Part shown: piece after piece, positions 18,501 to 25,629 of the stretch
How the letters are laid out: each line of letters starts with the position of its first letter
How positions within the stretch are numbered: the first letter of the stretch is position 1
DNA from: a virus
Virus record (IMG/VR): IMGVR_UViG_3300049215_000223
Span: 114,723-178,722 of that record
Length of the DNA: 64,000 bases
Direction: 5' to 3' (one strand)
Notes under the pieces: model-generated
What the model saw: only the letters and a program-made list of their open reading frames with translations
What the model was told of the DNA's origin: nothing
Database searches by the model: none
Translations under genes and position numbers: made by a program

Positions 18501-20654
18501 TGGTTGACCAGTAATCAACAGAGAAAGAACGTTCATCACGTCCTGTCCAGCAAATGGCTCCTTAGTTAAAGCTGGGTAACCAACTTTGTTAGGATCATTA
18601 AGATCGATAGAGTTACCAAATTGAACTAGAGTGCCGATACCCTCTTTCCATTTATAGACTAGTCCGTCAGGGGCATAAAAAACTTTACTGACAGCACCCG
18701 TGCCCTTATCGATGCTAGTGTTTTGAATGAAGCTGTCTGCATGAGCGGCTTGTCCTACATTAGGTCCTAATTTAAACTTGACAAGAGGCGAACTGTTATC
18801 TTGAGATGTGCCCAAGAGCACCTTGTTTTCATCCAATAGTTCTGGAGTGTTATCTTTGGCGTTGCTACTAATGGTGTCGAACTTGGTCTTGAAAGGAGTT
18901 AGCGGATCGAACAAAGCTCCGTTAAAAACATCCACACCAGGCTTAAAATTGACTTTGCCCATGTCGAAATAAGTAGAGTTATCCTTACCTCGTACATCAA
19001 CAGTAAATTTGCCATCCGACCAGTTGTCGGTAGCACCTTCGATTACACCGGCAAAAACGTGGGTTCCTTCTCTTTCAGTAACAAACTGCCCCCTAAGAAG
19101 TGCCCACAAAAAATTAGGGAAGTCGGGACCAACGAAAGCAGATTTTTCAACTTGTACCTGGACACTACCAGATGGATTGAATAAGGTATTAGCTTGATTT
19201 TTGAAATCAATAATGGTGTTGTTCAAATTCTGCAAAATACCCACACCACTGAACATGTTTTGCAAGCCTGATAGTAACTTGGTATCAAATCTGCTCTTTG
19301 AGTTCATGTAGATATGAACAGTATCCATTGGCTGAACAATCAATTTTCCAGAGAAGTTGAACTTCAATTTTCTTCTTGGATAGTTGGTGGCTCTGTTGGT
19401 TGTTTGAAAGGCATTTTTGGAATTTGCATCGAGCTGTAACTTGTTAAATATGGCAGTGATTAGTCTTTGAAATACGGACAACTCAGCTTCTGGAGATGCG
19501 GCAATCACAGTAGTATTAGAGCCTAAACTATTTTGGGGAGTGGTGCTCAAGCCATCAATACCCGCCACTGCACCACCCTGTAGGTATGCATCGGCTACTG
19601 TTACGCCACTTCCAAGACCAGCAAATCCTGCGTTGTACTGGAATGGAAGCTCAATACCTAATCTGTCAAAGACCGCTATTACTCTTCTGCCAAGTAAGGT
19701 ATCTGGATTTGTCTTGATGGTGATGGGGCTGACTCCTCGGGCGCTTCTTAGTTGATTGAGTCTAGTTTGCGTATCATTGATAACTTGTACGGCACTATCT
19801 TGACCAAACTGATAAATCTTGTGGTTGTAATAAGAGTTAGTAGCATCACTTAAAGCTCTTTCTATATCGTATTCAGTAATCAACATCGACTCATAAGGGT
19901 CGCTGATGTTGAAGCTGAAGGAGCCGGGAGATCTCAAATCAGTGCCCACATTGGTGCTAAAAGTCATGACGTTAGTTAGTTCAATGACGCCAGTACCTTG
20001 TCCGAACTGTGATTGGAATAGATTGGTGGGATCAGTAATCCAAGTGGTACTTTGATTGGTAGTATTGAAAGCATATAGTCTTCTAATTCTATCGATAGCT
20101 TTGGTAAAATTAGTTACATCACCGTTGGAGTTGATTTGTCCAAACAGGTTGTTGCCACCCACACCGCTACCAGTTCCAGTAGCTTCATCTGATAATGTAA
20201 TGATAATGGGCAGTAGCTGGTCTGAGATATTACCCACAGCGTCAGTAATTTGTTGAATTTTAGATAGCTTCTCAAGAGCAGCAATTTGACGACATTTGTT
20301 TTGAAACAAAATCTTCATTGCTTTATAGTAAAGCTTTTCGTCTGCATCCATATAATCAGGACGATAATTTTCGTTAATAGAAGAGAACATTCTCTTTTTA
20401 ACTAAAACAGTTATATTTGGTTCTTGCATCAATATTTCAAACTGTTTTGGATCAGTATTATAAGGATCTCTACGGAGATACCCTTCTTCAACATATCTAC
20501 GCTCGGCAGATTGATCAAATTTCGTAGCAAAATCACCCAAGGAACCATACTTTTGGTTCTGTCCGTTTACGACAGCATCCAAAGTATGGTCGGTGTTTTC
20601 GCCAATAGAAAATTGATTATTAATTTGATCTGCTAAGGCGCCCAAAAAGGTCAT
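15597..20654 (-). CDS. Baseplate hub protein, very large (gpD/gp27-type features)
   Basis: 1685 residues from the ATG at 20654 (MTFLGALADQ). The frame is open further upstream to 20735, but the inner ATG has an AGGAT Shine-Dalgarno and begins just after the stop of the preceding gene, so it is preferred. A hub-type beta domain is visible at about residues 430-580 (KLIVQPMDTVHIYMNSK, then GTHVFAGVIEGATDNW and FTVDVRGKD). A second is at about 1370-1430 (GSITISGNEFQQPGEVIYLE, YVSSVRHNFNYASGF, FGHSPGEYIPT), the pattern of tail hub proteins that bind the spike. Long helical sections lie between. The C-terminal ~80 residues include a Ser/Gly/Thr-rich linker near 1605-1640. It is unusually large for a hub and may combine hub and attached-enzyme or wedge functions; no enzyme domain was recognised. 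Confidence 0.8.
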   Translation of the reverse strand: MTFLGALADQINNQFSIGENTDHTLDAVVNGQNQKYGSLGDFATKFDQSAERRYVEEGYLRRDPYNTDPKQFEILMQEPNITVLVKKRMFSSINENYRPDYMDADEKLYYKAMKILFQNKCRQIAALEKLSKIQQITDAVGNISDQLLPIIITLSDEATGTGSGVGGNNLFGQINSNGDVTNFTKAIDRIRRLYAFNTTNQSTTWITDPTNLFQSQFGQGTGVIELTNVMTFSTNVGTDLRSPGSFSFNISDPYESMLITEYDIERALSDATNSYYNHKIYQFGQDSAVQVINDTQTRLNQLRSARGVSPITIKTNPDTLLGRRVIAVFDRLGIELPFQYNAGFAGLGSGVTVADAYLQGGAVAGIDGLSTTPQNSLGSNTTVIAASPEAELSVFQRLITAIFNKLQLDANSKNAFQTTNRATNYPRRKLKFNFSGKLIVQPMDTVHIYMNSKSRFDTKLLSGLQNMFSGVGILQNLNNTIIDFKNQANTLFNPSGSVQVQVEKSAFVGPDFPNFLWALLRGQFVTEREGTHVFAGVIEGATDNWSDGKFTVDVRGKDNSTYFDMGKVNFKPGVDVFNGALFDPLTPFKTKFDTISSNAKDNTPELLDENKVLLGTSQDNSSPLVKFKLGPNVGQAAHADSFIQNTSIDKGTGAVSKVFYAPDGLVYKWKEGIGTLVQFGNSIDLNDPNKVGYPALTKEPFAGQDVMNVLSLLITGQPYNFTTYWRAVSNFDGFQRDPQSQQDGAYSYFDALRTDLKKNNIIWGNFVPFKGLSVDEQSFAKAMKAQFSIVARNQELDSKLQKLSEAKRQAVMFGASSVLTVGDKTKFDQDHAKAQSIVQTLQTQIDGLVAAIQTDNQSNNALVTAGSDVSYDSNEFLNNSNNQLSDPSFRKMFRRQINYLTRRMSYNVRANADKNLFIVDDYYDKDYDLLAYEQSLADGIKLYNNEFTSVREKITATADLLNLEVFADTQGHIRVRPPQYNRMPSSIFYRMIFLKQALGVQVYPQFLEDLFTDQINTLIQRIEIVEDQIRLDCAVLGYNDDDSSKAFILSNGSTSGTGDSFGFLSDTNGRISDLVSTMNAANPDQRDAINQSSRTFTTLQNQAVSTKDVFTDTQKYRAVIQAITTGKLNQAGYGIYDVPQYSTNARIDELIQRIKTNSGQQISRDNYLISSSLLDNGVVAPAGQSIDIFKVTSELSDKIKERQKVLKLLYGAVKNSIEARSLDDDITTSSAMLTPGNFANSHVPEIFEHMIQDETYDDYGPGSGSRYVIKRAQIRSITISETPPDFTLVEVRGILNPFAPNALPEGLNSFPNGGNGLVTAAAVDYDTWRNYGFRQQNPINVPFLSDPNSQCAPYASMILSRARRNILRGSITISGNEFQQPGEVIYLEDRGMLFYVSSVRHNFNYASGFTTTMDLTFGHSPGEYIPTTVDVIGKLIYNNRDISGYIVQRQSSSSNDSNIGVVQRDDNTTTATSSGNPGTSSANVSLQNANNSTISNILYTSAYMINANSVRGNNVQASVDLRIYYDSNNQPDSNLMDFANSIKTLLTSDNTGPKQQLQGVTGVQSNPRLQPSDVNVVTIKLDDDTVMSSPSQKAIDAARNKMANSSLSGGGASPPSGNSSGGTATSTGATQSTTGASPASPQQKDKLRAALFKYVVDCWLKFVPVPPQQSQTNSTSTGTDTGPGS

Positions 20655-20656
20655 TG

Positions 20657-21559
20657 TTATCCTGAAGTAATATTTCCAGAGAAAGAATTTGGAGTAGTAT
20701 AGTCGCTTGGACCATCCTTGGCACTGTGAGTCCAAGGAAAATAATTGACTCTGTAGCCTCTTCTCTGAGTAGCAGTGAAAGTCATCTGATATTCGAGCAA
20801 GAAGTTGTTAGCTCTTTCGTTGATTGTCATATTTTCAAAGAACCCTCTGTAAACCCATCCATTATAATACATTTCTACTGTGAAAGCTAATTGAGCTAAA
20901 GAAGGAATATTTTTAGCGGACAAGTTATTGTTAGGGGAGTTCATTCCTAATATACCACCTAGTAATCCAGATCCACCTGCGGCAGCAGTAGGAGAATTAG
21001 GGTCTCCTCCAAATAATCCATTGATAGTTCCACCCAAAGCGCCACCAGCACCACTAACTAAGTTGTTTGCTAGATCAGCCGAAGCATTATTGGCAGCAAG
21101 CATTAATCCAGTACCATCAAATGCTAATTGTTCAGCTCTATATATCTCATACAGAGCATTAATTCCTTCAATTCCAGAACTACCAGTAGTACCTGATAGA
21201 TTTATAGTAGTTAGGTCTTCTCCCCAATATTGCAAAGTAAACCCTCCCTTTGTTCTATCCTTAGTGATTAACTTTCTGTTAACATAACTAATATTTTCTG
21301 GGTTAACATACATTCTGACAATACCAAATTCAGGAACGAACCAAGTAATGATGTTTCTTTTAAGTTGAGCGGGTTTGTAGCTAGGAACTTTAGTGAAAGG
21401 AAGTCCATTTCCATCTGGTGAAAAGGTGGCGGGAACCAAGAAGCCATCAGACTTGAAAGAAGCTGTTTGACTTTGACTAAGAGCGCCATTATTGTTATTC
21501 AGTGCGTTTTGTGCCTGATTAACTGCCGTTGTAAGTTCATTCAGTGTAGTTGTAGCCAT
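20657..21559 (-). CDS. Conserved tail-tip/hub-adapter type virion protein
   Basis: 300 residues. The N-terminal ~70 residues are low-complexity and Asn/Ser/Gln-rich. Conserved-looking blocks are MYVNPENISYVNRKLITKD with TKGGFTLQYWGEDL (about 83-115), SGTTGSSGIEGINALYEIYRAEQ (about 120-143), and a C-terminal FTVEMYYNGWVYRGFFENMTINERANN followed by LLEYQMTFTATQRRGYRVNYFPW. Residues ~165-215 form a Gly/Ala-rich loop. Proteins with this sort of block between tape measure and hub genes act as tube-to-hub adapters. Assignment is by motif style and position, not a firm family match. It has an AAGGAA Shine-Dalgarno, and the hub gene starts 2 nt after its stop. Confidence 0.75.
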   Translation of the reverse strand: MATTTLNELTTAVNQAQNALNNNNGALSQSQTASFKSDGFLVPATFSPDGNGLPFTKVPSYKPAQLKRNIITWFVPEFGIVRMYVNPENISYVNRKLITKDRTKGGFTLQYWGEDLTTINLSGTTGSSGIEGINALYEIYRAEQLAFDGTGLMLAANNASADLANNLVSGAGGALGGTINGLFGGDPNSPTAAAGGSGLLGGILGMNSPNNNLSAKNIPSLAQLAFTVEMYYNGWVYRGFFENMTINERANNFLLEYQMTFTATQRRGYRVNYFPWTHSAKDGPSDYTTPNSFSGNITSG

Positions 21560-21568
21560 GTAAATTCC

Positions 21569-23779
21569 TTATGATTTTTTCGCTCTTTGCCCTACGTTCA
21601 CAGCAGTGCTTTGCGTAGTGCCTTTCATCTTTTCGCCACATTCCAAACAATAACCTTCCACGTGAACTGTAATCTCTCCCAGGTGTCCGCCTGACTTTGT
21701 AAGGGGCACTTTTGCGCCTCCGCCCTGAGTTATTCTCGATGCTTGATCTGTAGTGTTTTTCCCAGTTTTACCGAGAACGCCAGAAGTTGCCGTTCCTAAA
21801 GTGCCTGGCGTAGTTTCAGTCAAATCACTATAGTCAAACTTTGGTATCGTACCGGCACGATTCATCGTCTCTTTGCGTTGACGAATGTCGTCGACTAATT
21901 GGACTGCCATTTTGTTAGCATCATCCACGTGACCACTCTTGATAAGAGACTGAATCTTATCTTTGGGTGCCTTGATAGCATTTCTCAACTCTCCAAACAT
22001 CTTAGTGTACTCGTCAGCTATTTGAACAGCAAATTCTCCCGTCTTATCTTGAAGAATTTTTGTCTGTAAGTCTGTGGCAACTCCAGCCGTTGTACGACCG
22101 CTTTCTGCTGCACCACGAACCATGTGCTCATTTAGATTATCTCTAAATTCAGCGGCAGCATCAGCTCCTTCCATTGGAGTGCCAACACCTGCTGTTAAAG
22201 CCTGTTGGGCTGTGCCAAGGTTAGCAATACCTGCTATGCCACGCATGTCTTCTAACAGACTTCTGAATATAGTTAACTCAGTAACAGGCTTCTGTTGCAA
22301 ATCTACGCCATGCTTCATGTTGTCTTGAACTACCTTGCCACTCAAATCAGGAGGAGCGCCGGTTTTGCCTTTTGAGAAGGCTTCGAGCATTCTGATGGCG
22401 CTCTGATCATCTTTGACGAATTGTCCAAGAGGTCCCTGTTTCAAAATCATCATCTGCTTAGTCAACTGCGCAGCTGCCTGAGGGCTCTTAGAAGCTTCAT
22501 CTAGAGTGACAATTTGACCAAACTGTTTGGTCATCTGTTGTCTGACCTTACCAAACACTTCGTCGATCTTGCCTTCTCTCAATAGCTTTTCAATTTGAAA
22601 GGCGCCTTGCAATCCACCAGCTCCGCCCGTTTGTGATGACAAGAAAGCTTTTTGAGCAATACCCATATTCTTGATACCGCCAGTTAGATCATTCATCATA
22701 TCCAGAGCAACAGTTCCACTGACACCAGTTGCTTTCAAAGCTCCAACATATTGATTGACCATCTTGGCAGCGCCTTCAGATTCATCACCGAATCTCTTAA
22801 AGGCATCAGCAGTACCAAGTAAAAATTTCCTTACGTCTTGCAATGGAACATATAGATTGTTAGCTAACTCGCCCATTCTAGCCGTAAATCTTAGGGCGGA
22901 CTCGCCAGTCAAGTTGTAGTCTTCGTAGGCATGTTTCAAATCTTCGATGACTTCAGCATATTTTCTTCCACTGCCAGTCGCATACTGAATAGTAGCAGTT
23001 AGCATGCTGACATTTTCACCAGCATTAGTTCCACTCTGAACTGTCTTCTGTAAAGCATCTGGAATGGTTCCTAAGGCAGCGTAATACTGTTCTACTGCCT
23101 CGATAGGCAATTGTGTTGCAGTCGCAGCATCAGTTACAGCCTTTTGCTGTTGGACTAAGAGAAGATTCATCTTATCAAGACTCTCGCCTGCGGCATCATA
23201 TACATTCTGCAAATTACCGGTTTGAGCGGATAATTGTACAAAGACATTTTGTAATCTAAGTGCGTTATCAGCACTTTCGAAAAACTTTCCCGCAAATCCC
23301 AAAAGTGCGCTCGTTCCAGCTGATGCCAATTTTTTGATTGTATCCATTGGAACGCCAAGCTTATTTAGACTTTCAGATAAAGCACTCGCTCCAGCCACAG
23401 CTACCTTGCTTCCTGGAGACTTCAACATAATTTCTTGCAAATCGTTGAACTGCTTAGTAAACGTATTTAGATATGTAGTGTCAATTCCCGATAAATTATC
23501 AAAAGCAGATCTAGTACTCAATAATGTAGTAGTTAGCAAGCCTAGTGCTTGTGTTTGTTGCTGTGTCAATTCATAATTTTGCTTCATGCTAATTCCGAGG
23601 GTACCCAACTTATTTTGTAAGTTAGAAAATACACCTCTAGCACTATCTGCAATACTAGCAAATCCATTCAATGCATGAGCAGCTTTATCTGTCAATTCAG
23701 CTTGAGCCTGAAGAGTAGCATTATGCTCTTCGGTTACAGTTGCTTGCGCTGTTGGATCTGTCGGGTCTGTGCCAGCCAT
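21569..23779 (-). CDS. Tape measure protein (probable)
   Basis: 736 residues, mostly Ala/Gln/Lys/Leu-rich helix, as expected for a tail-length ruler threaded through the tail tube. It comes directly after the frameshifting chaperone pair, the classical position of the tape measure gene. The middle (about 150-350) resembles the helical core of tape measures with repeated GxxAxxxL spacing. At about residue 720 a CLECGEK element could bind a metal or form a disulfide. With the usual ~0.15 nm per residue, the tail would be about 110 nm long (inference). It is rather short for a large myophage, so an additional length contribution from other proteins is possible. It has a good AAGGAT Shine-Dalgarno. 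Confidence 0.78.
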   Translation of the reverse strand: MAGTDPTDPTAQATVTEEHNATLQAQAELTDKAAHALNGFASIADSARGVFSNLQNKLGTLGISMKQNYELTQQQTQALGLLTTTLLSTRSAFDNLSGIDTTYLNTFTKQFNDLQEIMLKSPGSKVAVAGASALSESLNKLGVPMDTIKKLASAGTSALLGFAGKFFESADNALRLQNVFVQLSAQTGNLQNVYDAAGESLDKMNLLLVQQQKAVTDAATATQLPIEAVEQYYAALGTIPDALQKTVQSGTNAGENVSMLTATIQYATGSGRKYAEVIEDLKHAYEDYNLTGESALRFTARMGELANNLYVPLQDVRKFLLGTADAFKRFGDESEGAAKMVNQYVGALKATGVSGTVALDMMNDLTGGIKNMGIAQKAFLSSQTGGAGGLQGAFQIEKLLREGKIDEVFGKVRQQMTKQFGQIVTLDEASKSPQAAAQLTKQMMILKQGPLGQFVKDDQSAIRMLEAFSKGKTGAPPDLSGKVVQDNMKHGVDLQQKPVTELTIFRSLLEDMRGIAGIANLGTAQQALTAGVGTPMEGADAAAEFRDNLNEHMVRGAAESGRTTAGVATDLQTKILQDKTGEFAVQIADEYTKMFGELRNAIKAPKDKIQSLIKSGHVDDANKMAVQLVDDIRQRKETMNRAGTIPKFDYSDLTETTPGTLGTATSGVLGKTGKNTTDQASRITQGGGAKVPLTKSGGHLGEITVHVEGYCLECGEKMKGTTQSTAVNVGQRAKKS

Positions 23780-23782
23780 TTA

Positions 23783-24145
23783 TTATCCTTTTACGGTGCC
23801 GCGACGTCTTCTCTTCCTAACACCAGGTTTTTGTTCCATTCCTAGCAACTTTAGATTCATGTCTCTAACTATCTTGCTAGACTCTTCAAACTCTTCTTCA
23901 CTCGATGCGTGTACATTACCCTCTCCAAGTATCTGCTTGACAGCCTCTGGATGAGAGAAAGACGCTAATAGATATGCGTGGTTTTTAGCTAGTTCGGCTT
24001 TATCTAATTGGTCAGCCCACCAGTTTTCGAACATCCATATCTTTTGAACCGGGTCCATATCAGTAATACGTGGATCATCGGGGGTTGTCTTGAACACCTC
24101 TTTACAAAGGTACCAATGAAATCGATGTTCCGGTTCATTTATTAT
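23783..24145 (-). CDS. Tail assembly chaperone, -1 frameshift extension (gpT-like part of a gpG-gpGT pair)
   Basis: This frame has no ATG near its beginning and no useful ribosome site. It is open from the A7 slippery run at 24145-24151 and continues in the -1 frame for 120 residues (IINEPEHRFHWYLCKEVFK..., ending RRRGTVKG). The only internal start candidate is a GTG at 24097. Translation is therefore best explained by ribosomes slipping back one base at the end of the upstream chaperone, giving a fusion of 234+120 = 354 residues. In lambda-type and many myophage tails such G/GT proteins coat the tape measure and recruit tube subunits; here the tape measure gene follows by 3 nt. The segment is Trp- and charge-rich (WMFENWWADQLDKAELAKN) with a basic C-terminus. 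Confidence 0.85.
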   Translation of the reverse strand: MINEPEHRFHWYLCKEVFKTTPDDPRITDMDPVQKIWMFENWWADQLDKAELAKNHAYLLASFSHPEAVKQILGEGNVHASSEEEFEESSKIVRDMNLKLLGMEQKPGVRKRRRRGTVKG

Positions 24146-24846
24146 TTTTTTAGGTCTTCAACGACCTCCTGCGCCTCTTCTGGCGTCTTGATGGTAAAGC
24201 GGTCCCTAGACTCCTTAGCCATTAATAGATATTCGTTATACAGCCTATTTAGCAGCGCCTCATCCATCTCATCGATTAATGCAAATTTAGCTTCCAGGTC
24301 AGCAGAGCCTACAAACTGGCTGATTTCTACCCCTGCAATCTCTACTAGAGAACGGGCTAGTAATTGGCGTCTAATTTCAAAAACAGACTGGATTGTACCA
24401 TCAAACTCGGAGGCAGATGACATGGCATCGCGCATTTCTTTGGATTTAAGAGTTTGGAAAACATAAGTATTTCCCTCAATTTCGGCAGTACGATTGCCAC
24501 GGGTCATACCAATCAGCCTATCAATACGGCGTCGGGCGCCGTCATTTAGACGCTCTTTGCCAGTATTTCTCTTAGCCTCCCTTTGTCTCTTGATTTCAAT
24601 TTCTACATCAGAGAGATTGCTATCTGGATCAGCTTGAGCTTGCAGTCTTTCTTGAAATTCGCGAATGGCATTTTCATCCATTGGCTCACTAGAATAACGT
24701 CTAGTAACAGATGGGGCAAAATTTCCTCCACCTGTTGGTCCTGAATACCCACTTTCATCGGGTACTTCAAACTCTCTTAGGGCTGGTTGACCAGCAATTT
24801 TTTTACTACCAAGGGGACTATCATATTGAGGCATGTTGAACTCCAC
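24142..24846 (-). CDS. Tail assembly chaperone (gpG-like), upstream partner of the frameshift pair
   Basis: 234 residues, starting at an ATG with a GGAG Shine-Dalgarno. The N-terminal ~100 residues are disordered and charged (PSVTRRYSSEPMDENAI, ERLQAQADPDSN). The C-terminal half is a compact helical/strand domain (EIEGNTYVFQTLKSKEMRDAM through EYLLMAKESRDRFTIK) resembling the folded part of tail chaperones. It stops at TAA just after the slippery A7 run. It would be made in excess of the frameshifted fusion, and both would bind the tape measure during tail assembly and be absent from the virion. It is separated from the tail tube gene by a strong hairpin. Confidence 0.82.
   Translation of the reverse strand: MEFNMPQYDSPLGSKKIAGQPALREFEVPDESGYSGPTGGGNFAPSVTRRYSSEPMDENAIREFQERLQAQADPDSNLSDVEIEIKRQREAKRNTGKERLNDGARRRIDRLIGMTRGNRTAEIEGNTYVFQTLKSKEMRDAMSSASEFDGTIQSVFEIRRQLLARSLVEIAGVEISQFVGSADLEAKFALIDEMDEALLNRLYNEYLLMAKESRDRFTIKTPEEAQEVVEDLKK
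24145..24151 (-). promoter_or_regulatory. Programmed -1 frameshift slippery site (A AAA AAA) with internal Shine-Dalgarno
   Basis: On the minus strand the zero frame reads CTA AAA AAA TAA. The heptamer A AAA AAA is in the X XXY YYZ register needed for a tandem -1 slip and sits directly before the TAA stop. A strong internal Shine-Dalgarno-like AGGAGGT (24164-24170) lies 13 nt upstream, the same arrangement that stimulates -1 frameshifting in E. coli dnaX. A weak downstream hairpin (AATGAA pairing with TTCATT, 24134-24139 with the matching arm after it) could add to the effect. The -1 frame is open across the junction into the second chaperone frame. Confidence 0.85.
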
Positions 24847-24852
24847 TAAAAC

Positions 24853-24897
24853 AAAATATCCTACAAGAGATTATATATCTCAATTGCAGGATATTTT
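24853..24897 (-). terminator. Long imperfect hairpin between tail tube and chaperone genes
   Basis: Arms at 24853-24871 and 24877-24897 pair almost perfectly: a 10-bp AAAATATCCT/AGGATATTTT base, a G-U, three more pairs, a 2-nt bulge, then GAGAT/ATCTC around a 5-nt loop. On the minus-strand transcript the 3' arm ends in TATTTTGTTTTAG, so it could work as an intrinsic (partial) terminator, or as an mRNA-stabilising or processing structure. It lies after the abundant tube gene and before the low-abundance chaperones, which fits a role in lowering downstream expression. Confidence 0.65.
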
Positions 24898-24931
24898 ACG
24901 TATTTAGGGGATTACCCTTTATTCAAACTAA

Positions 24932-25615
24932 TTAGAATAGATCGCCAGCAGAACCAATGTCGATAAGACCGGATGCATCAAGAGATCCTCTTCTGCCATT
25001 AGCACCAGTATCAACAAGTTGTTCGATGTTGACAATGCCGTCACCGCTTGTGATATTAACAGTACCGTTAGGACCAGCGCCCATATGAGTAATGCCTCTT
25101 TCACCACCAACTGCCACTGGTTGAGAGTTGCCATTGTTAAGTACGCTGAAGATAGTCTCTGCTTCCCAGGTCATAGAATCGGTAATTACCCAATCACTGA
25201 CTTGGTAGGTATAGTCTAATCCAGAAATCCAAACGTTCTTGATAACAGTAGAAATTTGGCTTCCTTGATCTCTCTTTTGCTTATCCAAGATAACGATATC
25301 GAATGGGTAAACTTGAGAGGCAGCGTGTACGAATCCTCTGCTAAAAGCTTCGGTGATTCTTAATCTGTCAAATCTGATTCTTTGGCATGTACCTGTAACG
25401 TTGGTTGACATGTTTGGTACGGAGTCAATATGACCGTCTGTTCCAACCTCATCAATCATCTTAATGTTTCTCTTTTCGGCAATAGCCATAGATTGAATAG
25501 CTCCTACAGGAGTGTTATTCACCATAATGATGATATTTGTTGAGATTGCTGTACTAGTCTTATTTACGCCGTTTGGTACGGTTAATGTAGACTGAGTGTT
25601 AGGTGCGTTAGCCAT
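24932..25615 (-). CDS. Tail tube protein
   Basis: 227 residues, directly after the sheath gene, the usual sheath-tube order. Tube-like features: a beta-rich fold with ISTNIIIMVNNTPVGAIQSMAIAEKRNIKMIDEVGTDGHIDS near residues 25-65, then TGTCQRIRFDRLRITEAFSRGF and YPFDIVILDKQ, and TDSMTWEAETIFSVLN near 147-162. Hexameric rings of this protein would stack inside the sheath to form the DNA conduit. The last ~60 residues are Gly/Asn-rich and may be an extra surface tail. It has a strong AGGAG-type Shine-Dalgarno and is spaced 14 nt from the sheath gene. Confidence 0.87.
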   Translation of the reverse strand: MANAPNTQSTLTVPNGVNKTSTAISTNIIIMVNNTPVGAIQSMAIAEKRNIKMIDEVGTDGHIDSVPNMSTNVTGTCQRIRFDRLRITEAFSRGFVHAASQVYPFDIVILDKQKRDQGSQISTVIKNVWISGLDYTYQVSDWVITDSMTWEAETIFSVLNNGNSQPVAVGGERGITHMGAGPNGTVNITSGDGIVNIEQLVDTGANGRRGSLDASGLIDIGSAGDLF

Positions 25616-25629
25616 TTATATTCTCCTAA

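Noticed and set aside
20655-20735. 81-nt upstream extension of the hub protein
   Set aside because: It overlaps the preceding gene, whereas the ATG at 20654 has an AGGAT site and fits the gene spacing.
24097-24099. GTG as an independent start for the second tail chaperone
   Set aside because: No Shine-Dalgarno, and the frame is open upstream through the slippery site; frameshifting explains it better.
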